A stretch of DNA of 64,000 bases from Alphaproteobacteria bacterium (GCA_018828145.1 JAHJWO010000015.1:1-64000); one strand, 5' to 3'; positions 42,242 through 51,348 are shown, counted from the first letter of the stretch. A program made the numbers and translations. The notes: generated by a model not told the origin, from the letters alone.

Positions 42242-43258
42242 CTACTGCGCGGTGGCGCCTGTTTCCGACAGGTACTGGTTGGAGTAGTAGCTGGAAAAGT
42301 CTGGACGCTCGGCCAGCACCTTGCCGTCGCCATCACGCAGAATTTCGGCCGCCATCAGATAGTCGCCGATCGCTTCGATCTTCTCTGCCTGGATCGTTCC
42401 GACAGCGCCATCGATGCCCTGAAGGTAGTGACCGTCGATCAGCGCCTGCAGCGACGCACGGACGAAGGCGCGATCCGTGAGGCTGTCACTGTTGGCGGCC
42501 AGCAAGATGTCGGTTGCCTCATCGGGATTGGCGACGGCGAAGGCATAGCCGCGTTGCACGGCCTGGATGAAGGCGCTGGCGGTTTCGGGATTGGCATCGA
42601 GATAGGCCTGGCTCGAACCGATGAAATTGGTGTGCTGGTCCGGCACCCCATAGTCGGCATAGCGGAAGGCTCGCTGCGGCACGCCATCCAGTTCGGCCTT
42701 GACGCCTTCCCAGGTATAGACCTCAAGAGTGAAGTCGACCGCGCCATTGGCTAGCGCCTCATAGGCCGAGGTACCCAGCGTAACTGTCTCGAACTGACCA
42801 GTGCCGCCATCATGGCGGATGATGGTCTCGATTAGCGCATTTTCCCAGGCGCTGCCGAAACCGCCATAGGTGAGGCCGTCGAGGTCCCGCGGAGTCTGAA
42901 TGTCGCTGCGGTCCGCGTTGAAGACCAGCCGGCCGGTCTCGGTCTGCACCAGGGCATAAGTGGCCACGAGGTCCGCCCCCGCGGTCCGCTGCAGGAACAG
43001 GCTCAGCGACCCCAGAATGCCGAAATCTGCCACGCGATTGGCGACCAGCGTACTGGCCGACGTATCGCTATAGGGCAGGATTTCGACGGTGAGGCCTGCT
43101 TCGGCAAAGAACCCCTCGGCCTCTGCGACATAGAGACCGATGTGATTGGTATTCGGTGTCCAGTCCAGCGCAATCGTTACCGTGTCGGACTGGGCAAAGC
43201 TTGGGGTGACAAGTGCGCCGGCGACGGCGGCGGCCATGAATAGGCGGCGGTTGAGCAT
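42242..43258 (-). CDS. thiY: Thiamine-pyrimidine precursor ABC transporter, binding protein (ThiY-like)
   Basis: The 338-residue protein has a signal peptide (about 1-23) and an NMT1/THI5-like periplasmic fold, with the characteristic IALDWTPNTNHIGLYVAEAEGF start and PYSDTSAS segment near residue 62. ThiY-type proteins bind formylaminopyrimidine or related HMP precursors. The gene ends the riboswitch-controlled unit with ykoF-like, thiX and thiZ genes, giving a full importer whose ligand is used for thiamine synthesis. Its stop lies 325 bp before nirB, with one hairpin between. Confidence 0.88.
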   Translation of the reverse strand: MLNRRLFMAAAVAGALVTPSFAQSDTVTIALDWTPNTNHIGLYVAEAEGFFAEAGLTVEILPYSDTSASTLVANRVADFGILGSLSLFLQRTAGADLVATYALVQTETGRLVFNADRSDIQTPRDLDGLTYGGFGSAWENALIETIIRHDGGTGQFETVTLGTSAYEALANGAVDFTLEVYTWEGVKAELDGVPQRAFRYADYGVPDQHTNFIGSSQAYLDANPETASAFIQAVQRGYAFAVANPDEATDILLAANSDSLTDRAFVRASLQALIDGHYLQGIDGAVGTIQAEKIEAIGDYLMAAEILRDGDGKVLAERPDFSSYYSNQYLSETGATAQ

Positions 43259-43271
43259 GTGTTTTGGTCCT

Positions 43272-44024
43272 TCAGTCCGGGCTTTGGTTGAGCAGGGTGT
43301 CCAGCAGGCGCGCCTCGATGGCGCTGGCCTCGGGCGATGTCAGGTCGATGCGAGGGCGGGGCAGGGGCACCGCGATTTCGGTGAGCATCCGGGCTGGCCT
43401 GCCCCTCAGCACATAGATGCGGTCGGACAGGAACACGGCCTCACGCACGTCATGGGTGATGAGCAGGGCCGTCCAGCTGTGCTGCTGCCACATCGCTTGC
43501 AGCCAGCGCTGCATGCTGGCGCGGGTCAGCGCGTCGAGAGCGCCGAACGGCTCGTCAAACAGCAGCATTTCGCGCTGCTGCACCACGGTCCTGAGCAGGG
43601 CCGCGCGCTGGCGCATGCCACCCGACAACTGCGCGGGATAATGCTTTTCAAACCCCGCAAGGCCGAATTCGGCGAAGAGTGGCTGGACACGTTTGCGGGC
43701 AGCGGCGCGTGCCAGTCCCTGCACCTCGAGGCCAAGCGTCGTGTTGTCGAGGACTCGCCGCCACGGCATCAGCGCATCATGCTGCGGCATGAAGGCAAAG
43801 GGGCTGGGTCGCGTCGCCAGCGGCTGGCCGTCGAAGTGGATCGTTCCGGCATCGGCTTCGGTTGCGCCGGTAAGAATCTTGAAGAGCGTCGACTTGCCAG
43901 CGCCGGACGGTCCGAGAAGCGAAACGAACTCGCCGCGGCGTACCGTCAGCGAAATGTCTCCCAGCACGTCCAGGTCACCGAAGCGTTTGCGTAGATTGCG
44001 GAGCTGCAGCCTGTACCCGGTCAT
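43272..44024 (-). CDS. thiZ: Thiamine-pyrimidine precursor ABC transporter, ATPase (ThiZ-like)
   Basis: The protein has 250 residues from ATG 44024, overlapping the thiX stop by four bases (ATGA). An upstream frame to 44051 overlaps thiX more and is not used. Walker A GPSGAGKST, Q-loop MPQHDAL, signature LSGGMRQR, Walker B LLFDEP and switch His THDVREAV are all present. It belongs to the nitrate/taurine/HMP-type (SsuB/TauB-like) ATPase group and powers the ThiX permease. It lies 13 bp before thiY. Confidence 0.88.
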   Translation of the reverse strand: MTGYRLQLRNLRKRFGDLDVLGDISLTVRRGEFVSLLGPSGAGKSTLFKILTGATEADAGTIHFDGQPLATRPSPFAFMPQHDALMPWRRVLDNTTLGLEVQGLARAAARKRVQPLFAEFGLAGFEKHYPAQLSGGMRQRAALLRTVVQQREMLLFDEPFGALDALTRASMQRWLQAMWQQHSWTALLITHDVREAVFLSDRIYVLRGRPARMLTEIAVPLPRPRIDLTSPEASAIEARLLDTLLNQSPD

Positions 44025-44818
44025 GGCGAACGCCTCTCGAGGCGATCCCACGGCATGACGAGGCGCTGGACCAGGACGACGATGCCGAACAGCATCAACG
44101 TCAGGGCAGAACTCACCAAGACAGCAGCCAGTACCAGATCCGGCCGGAAATTGTTCTTGGCGTTGAGGATGTAGATCCCCAGCCCTTTTGCTGCGCCGGC
44201 ATATTCGGCGAAGATCGCCCCGACCACCGCATAGGTGATCGAGATACGGATGCCGGCAAAGAAATAGGGCAGGGAGGAGGGCAGTCGCGCCAGCAGGAAA
44301 ACGCGCAGCCGCCCCGCCCCCATCGAAGCCAGCAGCGCTTCGATATCCCGGTCGGTAGCCGCATAGCCCTGAACCAGCGCCACCAGCATCGGGAAGAACG
44401 CGACCAGAGCGACCAGCCCGATTTTGGGCCCCAGTCCGAAACCGAACCAGAGCACGACCAGCGGGGCAATGGCGACCAGCGGCAGTGTCTGGCTGACGAT
44501 CAACACCGGGAACAGGCCCCGCCGAATGGGTGGGATGAAGTCCACCAGCACGGAGAAGGCGAAGGCCGCCAGCAGCGAATAGACAAAGCCAATGGTCGTC
44601 GCGGCCAGAGTTGGCAACATATTGTCGAGCAGCGCCAGCCGGTGTTCCCAGGCCTGCGTCACAACCCGAGATGGCGCGGGCAGCGTCGTGGGTGAGATGC
44701 CGGAGAACAGGGCATAGGCCTCCCAGGCCAGCACCACTGCGCCGAGCGCCAGCGCGGCCGGAGCGGCTCGCAACAGTGCGGACGTGACAAGCCGCATGGA
44801 TAATTTGACGATGGACAT
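44021..44818 (-). CDS. thiX: Thiamine-pyrimidine precursor ABC transporter, permease (ThiX-like)
   Basis: The 265-residue membrane protein has about six helices. An EAA-like loop near ATDRDIEALLASMGAGRLRVF (residue 155) contacts the ATPase. It resembles SsuC/TauC/NrtB-type permeases. The gene lies between the ykoF-like gene (34 bp upstream) and thiZ (four-base overlap), so substrate identity follows from the riboswitch and ThiY rather than from its own sequence. Confidence 0.88.
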   Translation of the reverse strand: MSIVKLSMRLVTSALLRAAPAALALGAVVLAWEAYALFSGISPTTLPAPSRVVTQAWEHRLALLDNMLPTLAATTIGFVYSLLAAFAFSVLVDFIPPIRRGLFPVLIVSQTLPLVAIAPLVVLWFGFGLGPKIGLVALVAFFPMLVALVQGYAATDRDIEALLASMGAGRLRVFLLARLPSSLPYFFAGIRISITYAVVGAIFAEYAGAAKGLGIYILNAKNNFRPDLVLAAVLVSSALTLMLFGIVVLVQRLVMPWDRLERRSP

Positions 44819-44852
44819 GGCGGTACCTGCGAAAGACGAAGACAGACGCGGC

Positions 44853-45461
44853 TTAGCGCGGCGTCGGGCTGTTCGCGGATACCGTCAGGTCGATGGTGAC
44901 ATGGCCGGCCGGGGGGCCGAACTGGCAGAAGGCCGCTTCGAGTGCGGCAAAGACCGGTGCGGCGTCGCCTGCCAGCCTTGTGCAGAAGTTCTTGGCGCGG
45001 TCGAACACGCCGGACTGCTTGAGAAAGTCGATGCAGCCGTAAATTTCGTCCATGTGATCGTCAGTTCCCATCACATAGAGCGAGAACTGTGCCGCAATCG
45101 GCGTGCCGGTCTCGGTGGCCGCCGCAACGGACGCCAGCGACTCTGCCTTGCGTTGCTCCAGGTTCTCTCGCGGTCCATCGAAGCTAACCGAAGCGCAGAT
45201 CGCATCGTCCGGCTCGCCGGGGCACCCGCGGGAGATGGTGCCCGAGAGCACACAATGTGCACCCCCGCCCGCCGCTGCCACAAACAGGTCGCGCATGGCC
45301 GGGAACAGGGTATCGGGTGGGCCCACCAGGAGCGTCGAGATGTCGTCGGTCTCGATCCGCAGCTGGTTTCGGTAGGGGTCGAGCGCGCCCAATGCGCCCG
45401 TGATCACGCCGACGAAATCGCCGGTCATTGGGTAAAGGGAAATCTGTGCGCCAGAAAACAT
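44853..45461 (-). CDS. YkoF-like thiamine/HMP-binding protein
   Basis: The protein has 202 residues from ATG 45461, which falls right after the TPP riboswitch. It has two similar alpha/beta repeats, each beginning with a strand like AQISLYPM (residue 5) and AAQFSLYVMG (near 120), with DDHMDEIYGCIDFLK and DTLFPAMRDLF helices. This double repeat is typical of YkoF, which binds thiamine or hydroxymethylpyrimidine in Bacillus. No signal peptide is visible, so it should act in the cytoplasm, perhaps as a substrate acceptor for the importer. The longer open frame to 45596 runs through the riboswitch and is rejected. Confidence 0.87.
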   Translation of the reverse strand: MFSGAQISLYPMTGDFVGVITGALGALDPYRNQLRIETDDISTLLVGPPDTLFPAMRDLFVAAAGGGAHCVLSGTISRGCPGEPDDAICASVSFDGPRENLEQRKAESLASVAAATETGTPIAAQFSLYVMGTDDHMDEIYGCIDFLKQSGVFDRAKNFCTRLAGDAAPVFAALEAAFCQFGPPAGHVTIDLTVSANSPTPR

Positions 45462-45463
45462 CG

Positions 45464-45557
45464 CCCGCCTCGCTCCGCTGGTATTACCCAGATCAGCTAA
45501 TAGGGTTTGAAGGCATGTCGCCCGCGTCTCAGCCCCGGCAATACGGAGCACCCCTGT
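45464..45557 (-). promoter_or_regulatory. TPP riboswitch (THI element)
   Basis: Read on the minus strand: CAGGGGTGCTCCG, GGCTGAGACGC, AAACCCTATTAGCTGATCT and GGGTAATACCAGCGGAGCG appear in the order of the thiamine pyrophosphate aptamer. The CTGAGA core, the CTGATCTGGGTAATACCAGCG block and the GGGGTGC arm are all intact. It ends a few bases before the ykoF-like start codon, so it probably blocks translation initiation when TPP is bound. Confidence 0.95.
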
Positions 45558-45608
45558 GGATGGCTGCGAACATATAGATCGGGATCTGTCTGGCAAGCCC
45601 CTATTTGC

Positions 45609-46076
45609 CTATCGACGCGCCTTGGTCGGTACGGCATGGGCCATGACATTGCGGATCGCAAAGCTGGATTGAATGCGGGAGACGCCGGGCAGGCGGGACA
45701 GCACCTCGGTGTGCAGTCGCTCATAGTCAGCCATGCTCTTGGCTTCCAGCCGCAGCAGATAGTCGGTCATCCCACCCATCAGGTAGCATTCACGGACCTC
45801 GGGGCATCGCCTTACGGCGGCCTCGAAGCTCCGCAGCAGGTCGTCGGTCTGCCGCTCCAGTGAAATCTGCACGATGACGACCGTGGATGGCTCGCTGCTG
45901 TCCGTCGCGACGATGGCTGCATAGCCGCGAATGACCCCGCTTTCCTCCAGGGCATGCAGCCGGCGCAGGCAGGCGGAGGGCGACAACCCCACCGATTGGG
46001 CGAGCTTTGCATTGCTCATGCGGCCGTCACTGCGCAACAGAGCCAGCAACTTCGTATCGATCGCATCGAGGTGCAT
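45609..46076 (-). CDS. Lrp/AsnC-family regulator
   Basis: The 155-residue protein has an N-terminal helix-turn-helix (DTKLLALLRSDGRMSNAKLA, recognition region near SPSACLRRLHAL). An alpha/beta RAM domain follows, which binds amino acids in an octameric ring (CYLMGGMTDYLLRLE near residue 103). It is divergent from dadA across about 215 bp that include a perfect 16-bp palindrome, so it most likely controls D-amino-acid use, with an amino acid as effector. It is in the same orientation as, and 52 bp upstream of, the TPP riboswitch of the thi operon. Confidence 0.9.
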   Translation of the reverse strand: MHLDAIDTKLLALLRSDGRMSNAKLAQSVGLSPSACLRRLHALEESGVIRGYAAIVATDSSEPSTVVIVQISLERQTDDLLRSFEAAVRRCPEVRECYLMGGMTDYLLRLEAKSMADYERLHTEVLSRLPGVSRIQSSFAIRNVMAHAVPTKARR

Positions 46077-46129
46077 GCAGGTTCGTTCCGAAACTTGAAA
46101 TATTATTGCGACAGGCCGTTCTCATAGCA

Positions 46130-46145
46130 ATTTTCGTGCGAAAAT
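46130..46145. promoter_or_regulatory. Candidate Lrp-type operator
   Basis: ATTTTCG-TG-CGAAAAT is a perfect inverted repeat with 7-bp arms. It lies in AT-rich DNA 54 bp before the Lrp-family gene and 147 bp before dadA, a fitting place for shared control. Confidence 0.5.
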
Positions 46146-46291
46146 GGAGAGAAAATTCCGCCGATTGTTCGATATGGTCGTCTGATTAAGCGCAGGCGGC
46201 GACGCGGGCATGTTCTCGGACATCATCACGGTTCGTCGGGACCGGCCCGACTATCCCGCCGCCAGCATGTCAGCCAGCCGGAGGCAGCAGC

Positions 46292-47542
46292 ATGAAGATC
46301 ATCATCCTTGGCGGCGGTGTCATTGGCGTCACCTCGGCCTACTACCTGGCAAAGGCAGGCCATGAGGTGGAGGTGATCGAGCGGCAGCCGGGCGTGGCGC
46401 TGGAAACCAGCTTTGCCAATGCCGGCGAGATATCACCCGGCTATGCGTCGCCCTGGGCCGGGCCGGGCATTCCGCAAAAAGCCATCAAATGGCTGATGAT
46501 GCGGCATCCTCCGCTGATCGTGCGCCCCCTGCCGGATCCTTATCTGGTCCGCTGGGTGCTGCAGATGCTGAGCAATTGCACGGCATCGCGCTACGCGATC
46601 AACAAGGCCCGGATGGTTCGCGTTGCCGAATACAGCCGGGATGTGCTCAAGGCCCTCCGTGCCGAAACGGGCATCGCCTATGACGAACGCAGCCAGGGAA
46701 CGCTGCAGCTGTTTCGCACGCAAAAGCAGGTGGACGGCGCCCACAAGGATATCGAGGTGCTCGAGCAATATGGCGTGGCCTATGAGGCGCTGGATCGGGC
46801 CGGCTGCATTGCCGCCGAACCGGGGCTGGCCGGATCTGAGGCCAATATCGCAGGCGGGCTGCGCCTGCCCGGTGACGAAACTGGTGACTGCCACATCTTC
46901 ACCACCCGCCTGGCGGCCATGGCTGCCGATCTGGGAGTGGTGTTCCGCTACGGTACAAGCATCGAAGGTTTTGATGTTTCGGGTGGCGTAGTGACCGGGC
47001 TGCGCACCAGCGCTGGCACCATCAGGGGAGATCGCTATGTGCTGGCGCTAGGCAGTTTCAGTCCGCTGCTGGCCCGGCAGGTCGGCATCGATCTGCCGAT
47101 CTATCCGGTCAAGGGCTACTCGATTACCGCGCCGATCAGCGACGGCAGCGTGGCGCCGGTTTCCACCGTGCTCGATGAGACCTACAAGATCGCGGTAACC
47201 CGGCTGGGCGACCGCATTCGCGTCGGGGGCATGGCGGAATTGTCCGGCTACAACAGCGACCTGCCACCGCGCCGGCGGGCGACGCTGGCCCATTGCGTGA
47301 ACGAGCTCTTTCCCGGCGCGGGCGACACAAAAAGCGCCAGCTATTGGACCGGCCTGCGTCCAATGACGCCCGACGGCACCCCGATCATCGGCGCCTCCAG
47401 GCTGAGCAACCTTTTCATCAACAGCGGACACGGGACGCTGGGCTGGACCATGGCCTGCGGCTCGGCACGGATCATTGCCGATCTCGCATCGGGTGCGAAG
47501 CCGGATATCGACATTTCTGACCTCGACCACACGCGCTACTGA
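46292..47542 (+). CDS. dadA: D-amino acid dehydrogenase (DadA-like)
   Basis: The 416-residue flavoprotein begins with the Rossmann motif [16 protein letters not shown], binding FAD. It has a VEVIERQPG strand end, the substrate-domain segment [20 protein letters not shown] near residue 35, and a C-terminal [16 protein letters not shown] block near 352 with [13 protein letters not shown]. These are hallmarks of DadA, which oxidises D-amino acids (often D-alanine) to keto acids and passes electrons to the membrane quinone pool. No alanine racemase gene (dadX) follows, so it may act on D-amino acids taken up directly. It is divergent from an Lrp-family gene. Confidence 0.9.
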   Translation: MKIIILGGGVIGVTSAYYLAKAGHEVEVIERQPGVALETSFANAGEISPGYASPWAGPGIPQKAIKWLMMRHPPLIVRPLPDPYLVRWVLQMLSNCTASRYAINKARMVRVAEYSRDVLKALRAETGIAYDERSQGTLQLFRTQKQVDGAHKDIEVLEQYGVAYEALDRAGCIAAEPGLAGSEANIAGGLRLPGDETGDCHIFTTRLAAMAADLGVVFRYGTSIEGFDVSGGVVTGLRTSAGTIRGDRYVLALGSFSPLLARQVGIDLPIYPVKGYSITAPISDGSVAPVSTVLDETYKIAVTRLGDRIRVGGMAELSGYNSDLPPRRRATLAHCVNELFPGAGDTKSASYWTGLRPMTPDGTPIIGASRLSNLFINSGHGTLGWTMACGSARIIADLASGAKPDIDISDLDHTRY

Positions 47543-47548
47543 GGCGGG

Positions 47549-48472
47549 TCAGCGCAGTCGCGCGGCGACGTCACGGGCAGCCTGCATCAGGCTCAGCGCC
47601 GCCAACGTCTGTGTCGTGTCGGTGCGGGTGGTCAGGCCCACCGGCCCCACCGTTTCGTCCGTATCGACGGGCAGCAGCGCCAAACGACCATCGGCGATAT
47701 CCTCTGCCACCACGCCCTCCGAAATCAGCCAGACGGCGTCGGTCTGCCGGATATAGGAGCGCCCGAAGGCGTTGGAGACGGTCTCCACTTCGTCGCGCAG
47801 ATTGGTCACGCCATGGGACAGGAGCATGCGGTCCACCAGCCTGCGGATCACCGAGTCCGGCGTCGGCATCAACGTCTGGTAAGGCTCGATCATGCCCAGG
47901 TTGAACTGGCGTTCTGCCAGTAGTGGATGGTCGGGACGCACCACCATGACGACGCGTTCGGAGTAGAGGTGTTCGAAGGAAAAGCCGAGCATGGCTTCGG
48001 GCTCGGCCATGCGACCGATCACCAGGTCGACATCGCCCGTGCGAAGCAGCGACAGCAGGTAGGCGTTCGGGCCCGTTATGATGCGCGTGCGGGCGCCGGG
48101 ATCGTCGCTGGTGAATTGGCGGACCGCGCCGGGCAGGATGCGCGCCGACACGGTCGGCAGGGCTCCCACCTTGACCACCGTCGCCTCATGCGAGCCGCGA
48201 GCGGCATCAATCCCCTGTCGCAGCGCTGCAAGGCTCGTACCCGCATAGCGATAGAACACCTCCCCGAAAGGCGTCAGAAACAGACTGCGCCGGCTCCGGT
48301 CGAACAGTGGCGCGCCCAGCAGCTCTTCCAGCTCATGAATGGTCTTGGAGGCGGCAGGCTGGCTGATATTGAGTGCGTCTGCGGCATTGACCACGCTCTT
48401 CAGACGCGCCACCTCCAGAAAGCAGCTCAGATGGCGCAGTTTGATGCGCGGATCGATCGCACGCTTCGCCAT
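47549..48472 (-). CDS. pcaQ: LysR-type activator PcaQ
   Basis: The 307-residue LysR protein has an N-terminal winged helix (LRHLSCFLEVARLKSVVNAADALNISQPAASKTI-type region) and an effector domain beginning near residue 95. The sequence of the recognition part and the divergent placement before pcaDCHG fit PcaQ, which activates those genes with beta-carboxymuconate-type intermediates in Agrobacterium and Sinorhizobium. A PcaQ-box-like sequence lies in the shared intergenic region. Its stop is six bases from dadA, which converges with it. Confidence 0.88.
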   Translation of the reverse strand: MAKRAIDPRIKLRHLSCFLEVARLKSVVNAADALNISQPAASKTIHELEELLGAPLFDRSRRSLFLTPFGEVFYRYAGTSLAALRQGIDAARGSHEATVVKVGALPTVSARILPGAVRQFTSDDPGARTRIITGPNAYLLSLLRTGDVDLVIGRMAEPEAMLGFSFEHLYSERVVMVVRPDHPLLAERQFNLGMIEPYQTLMPTPDSVIRRLVDRMLLSHGVTNLRDEVETVSNAFGRSYIRQTDAVWLISEGVVAEDIADGRLALLPVDTDETVGPVGLTTRTDTTQTLAALSLMQAARDVAARLR

Positions 48473-48540
48473 GTTCTCAGTGCCTCCAGTTATGAGTTGG
48501 CCGCATTCCGCCCGAAAATCGTCCAGTAGCCGATCGAACT

Positions 48541-48556
48541 ATAATCCGGGGGTTAT
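48541..48556. promoter_or_regulatory. PcaQ-box-like operator
   Basis: ATAATC-CGGG-GGTTAT closely fits the known ATAACC-N4-GGTTA(A/T) PcaQ motif. It is 69 bp from the pcaQ start and 72 bp from the pcaD start, where a LysR activator would bind. Confidence 0.7.
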
Positions 48557-48627
48557 CCTCTGGTCCGAACTAATCATTTTACTTGCTCCCCGTCACCGCC
48601 TTTAATCCTCCCGAAGCGAGGGGAACA

Positions 48628-49422
48628 ATGGCTTTTGCCCGGATCAACGACGTACTGCTGCACTATCGCCTGCAGGGACCTGTTGGCGCGCCCGTGCTGG
48701 CGCTGTCCAACTCCCTGGGCACCGACGCACGTATCTGGGACGCGGTGATTGCCCTGTTGGAGGGGCGCTATCGCATCCTGTCCTACGACAAGCGCGGCCA
48801 CGGTCTCAGCGACGCGCCCGGGGGCGACTATAAGATTGACGATCATGTCGACGATCTTGCCGGCCTGTTTGACCATCTCGGCATGGATCGACTGGCACTG
48901 GCGGGCATCTCGGTTGGTGGGCTCATCGGACAGAGCTTTGCGCTCCGCTACCCGGAACGGCTGGCCGGGCTGATCCTCTGCGACACTGCGCCTAAGGTAG
49001 GCGACGACGCCATGTGGAATGGCAGGATGGAAGCCGTGCGCCGCGATGGCATGGCCTCGATTGCCGGAGCCGTGATGGTACGCTGGTTCACCGAAGCATT
49101 CCGTCGCGACCGAGCGGACGAGCTGGCTGGCTGGCAGAACATGTTCGAGCGTATGCCTGTGCCGGGCTATATCGGCACTTGCGCGGCCTTGCGCGATGCC
49201 GACCTGCGCGATGCGATTGGCGCCATCGCCGTGCCCACGCTCGTCGTTGTTGGCGACCAGGATCTGTCGACGCCCGTCGACCTGGTGCGCGATGCGGCGG
49301 CCCGCATTCCCGGCGCACATTTCGAGGTCATTGCGGGCTCCGGACATATTCCTTCGATTGAGCAACCCCAGGCATTGGCGGCACTGATGACGCGATTTTT
49401 GAGCGAGGTTGGCCATGGCTAA
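48628..49422 (+). CDS. pcaD: 3-oxoadipate enol-lactonase
   Basis: The protein has 264 residues from ATG 48628 (GAGGGGAAC upstream); an earlier in-frame start at 48583 adds nothing conserved. It has an alpha/beta-hydrolase fold with nucleophile elbow GISVGG near residue 93 and catalytic His in GSGHIPSIEQP near 242. It hydrolyses beta-ketoadipate enol-lactone to beta-ketoadipate. It overlaps pcaC by eight bases and is the first gene of the PcaQ-activated set. Confidence 0.9.
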   Translation: MAFARINDVLLHYRLQGPVGAPVLALSNSLGTDARIWDAVIALLEGRYRILSYDKRGHGLSDAPGGDYKIDDHVDDLAGLFDHLGMDRLALAGISVGGLIGQSFALRYPERLAGLILCDTAPKVGDDAMWNGRMEAVRRDGMASIAGAVMVRWFTEAFRRDRADELAGWQNMFERMPVPGYIGTCAALRDADLRDAIGAIAVPTLVVVGDQDLSTPVDLVRDAAARIPGAHFEVIAGSGHIPSIEQPQALAALMTRFLSEVGHG

Positions 49423-49801
49423 CGCAGAACTTTTCGAACGGGGCATGACGACGCGGCGCTCCGTGCTTGGCGACAGCCATGTCGATCGCGCCACGGCGCG
49501 CATCACGGCGTTGGACGACGACTTCCAGACCTTCATTACCGAAGGTGCCTGGGGCTCGGTATGGTCACGTCCCGGCCTCAGCAAGCGCGAACGCTCGATG
49601 CTGACCATCGCCCTGTTGGCGGCTCTGGGGCACGACGAAGAGGTCGCCATGCATGTCCGTGCGACAGCCAATACCGGTTGCTCGCCCGACGACATCAAGG
49701 AGGCGCTGCTGCATGTTGCGGTCTATGCGGGTGTGCCCGCAGCGAACCGGGCATTCAAGGTTGCCAAGGAAGAGCTGGCAAAACGCGAGGACAGCAAATG
49801 A
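49415..49801 (+). CDS. pcaC: 4-carboxymuconolactone decarboxylase
   Basis: The protein has 128 residues from ATG 49415; a TTG at 49409 is also in frame. The carboxymuconolactone decarboxylase fold is clear from [23 protein letters not shown] near residue 58 and the [22 protein letters not shown] segment near 90. It decarboxylates gamma-carboxymuconolactone to beta-ketoadipate enol-lactone, the substrate of PcaD. The gene overlaps pcaD and pcaH (ATGA) at its two ends, showing tight translational coupling. Confidence 0.92.
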   Translation: MANAELFERGMTTRRSVLGDSHVDRATARITALDDDFQTFITEGAWGSVWSRPGLSKRERSMLTIALLAALGHDEEVAMHVRATANTGCSPDDIKEALLHVAVYAGVPAANRAFKVAKEELAKREDSK

Positions 49802-50544
49802 GCGGCATCATCCTACCCGGCGCTGATGGTGCGCTTTACCCCCGCGACCGCGCCTGGCACCCGCCCGCCAATACGCCGGGCTACAAGAGCACGACCTTCC
49901 GCGCACCCCGCCATGCCCTGCTGTCACTCGGCCCGACGGTCTCGGAACTGACGGGGCCGACCTTTGGCCATTCCAGCATCAATCCCCTCGATAACGACCT
50001 GATCCGCAACTACAGCCAGGATGGCAGCGAAGCCATCGGCCAGCGTCTGATCGTCTACGGCCAGGTGCTGGATGAGAACGCTCGCCCAGTGCCCAACACA
50101 CTGGTGGAATTCTGGCAGGCCAATGCCGGCGGGCGCTATCGACACAAGCGCGAAGCCTATCTCGCGCCGCTCGACCCCAATTTTGGCGGCTGCGGTCGGG
50201 CCGTCACCGATGAGAATGGCTTTTACTCCTTCCGCACGGTGAAGCCAGGCGCCTATCCCTGGCCCAATGGCGGCAATGACTGGCGGCCGGCCCATATCCA
50301 CTTCTCGATCTTCGGCCATGCCTTCGCGCAGCGGCTGATTACCCAGATGTACTTCGAAGGCGACCCGATGATCTGGCAGTGCCCGATCGTCGGCAGCATC
50401 GCCGACAAGGCGGCCATCGACCAATTGGTGGCCCGGCTGGACCGCCACAATACGACGCCGATGGATGCCTTGGCCTATCGCTTCGATATCGTGCTGCGCG
50501 GTCGGCGTTCGACCATGTTCGAAAACAAGCTGGAGGGAAACTGA
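49798..50544 (+). CDS. pcaH: Protocatechuate 3,4-dioxygenase beta subunit
   Basis: The protein has 248 residues from ATG 49798. It is the iron-binding subunit of the intradiol dioxygenase: the metal ligands are Tyr in GGRYRHKRE near residue 117, Tyr in [12 protein letters not shown] near 151, and the two His in RPAHIHFS near 164. It cleaves the protocatechuate ring between the two hydroxyl carbons to give beta-carboxy-cis,cis-muconate. Its partner pcaG starts in the TGATG overlap. Confidence 0.95.
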   Translation: MSGIILPGADGALYPRDRAWHPPANTPGYKSTTFRAPRHALLSLGPTVSELTGPTFGHSSINPLDNDLIRNYSQDGSEAIGQRLIVYGQVLDENARPVPNTLVEFWQANAGGRYRHKREAYLAPLDPNFGGCGRAVTDENGFYSFRTVKPGAYPWPNGGNDWRPAHIHFSIFGHAFAQRLITQMYFEGDPMIWQCPIVGSIADKAAIDQLVARLDRHNTTPMDALAYRFDIVLRGRRSTMFENKLEGN

Positions 50545-51164
50545 TGTTGCACCCTGTGCCAACCCTCAAGGAGACCCCCTCGCAGACCGCGGGGCCCTAC
50601 GTGCATATCGGGCTGACGCCGAATTTCTGCGATATCAAGGGTGTCTACGACGCCGACCCCGGCGCGAGCATGCTGACGCCCGAGACACAGGGCGAGCGCA
50701 TCGTTGTCAGCGGACGCATCCTCGATGGCGCCGGCTCCCCCGTCACCGACGCTGTGGTCGAATGCTGGCAGGCCGATGCCGCCGGCAGCTACGCCGCGCC
50801 GATGGGGCCAAACGCCAGTTCCGCACCGGCCTTCACCGGTTGGGGCCGCCAGCCCACCAATGCCGAGGGCATATTCAGCTTCGAAACGATCAAGCCGGGC
50901 AGTGTAGCCGGACCGGACGGCAAGCCGATGGCGCCCCACGTGGCGCTGTGGATCGTCGCGCGCGGCATCAATATCGGGCTGCAGACGCGGCTCTATTTCG
51001 AGGACGAGCCGGAGGCCAATGCGAACGATTTCGTCCTCAACAAGATCGCCGATCCGCGCCGCCGCACAACCCTGATCGCATGCCGCGAAGATGGAGCGGT
51101 GCCACGTTACGTGCTGGACATCCATCTGCAGGGCGAGAAGGAAACCGTGTTCTTCGACATCTAG
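50544..51164 (+). CDS. pcaG: Protocatechuate 3,4-dioxygenase alpha subunit
   Basis: The 206-residue protein has the start TPSQTAGPYVHIGLTP and the intradiol-dioxygenase core strands (VVECWQADAAGSY near residue 70). It lacks the iron ligand set, as the alpha subunit should. It forms the mixed multimer with PcaH and shapes the active site. It is the last gene of the pcaDCHG unit; 184 bp follow before pcaI, including a second promoter-like region. Confidence 0.95.
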   Translation: MLHPVPTLKETPSQTAGPYVHIGLTPNFCDIKGVYDADPGASMLTPETQGERIVVSGRILDGAGSPVTDAVVECWQADAAGSYAAPMGPNASSAPAFTGWGRQPTNAEGIFSFETIKPGSVAGPDGKPMAPHVALWIVARGINIGLQTRLYFEDEPEANANDFVLNKIADPRRRTTLIACREDGAVPRYVLDIHLQGEKETVFFDI

Positions 51165-51231
51165 ACCGCTTCCCGGCTGCAGTCGTCCTACTCGCGGCGC
51201 CACGGCATCGGGCACCGCGATAAGGTAGGAA

Positions 51232-51248
51232 TGTGCGACATTCGAACA
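51232..51248. promoter_or_regulatory. PcaR/IclR-type operator candidate upstream of pcaIJF
   Basis: The reverse complement of TGTGCGACATTCGAAC (51232-51247) is GTTCGAATGTCGCACA, close to the PcaR/PcaU consensus GTTCGATAATCGCAC. A related TCGTAATACGCAC lies at 51253-51265. No IclR-type gene is in the window, so the regulator would be encoded elsewhere. Confidence 0.5.
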
Positions 51249-51348
51249 AATATCGTAATACGCACAAAATGCGTTGCGACATCCAGCCTCGGGCGCATAA
51301 ATCAGGCTCAAGCGCAGGACGTTCCGCCCTGCCCATGGAGACCCGAAG

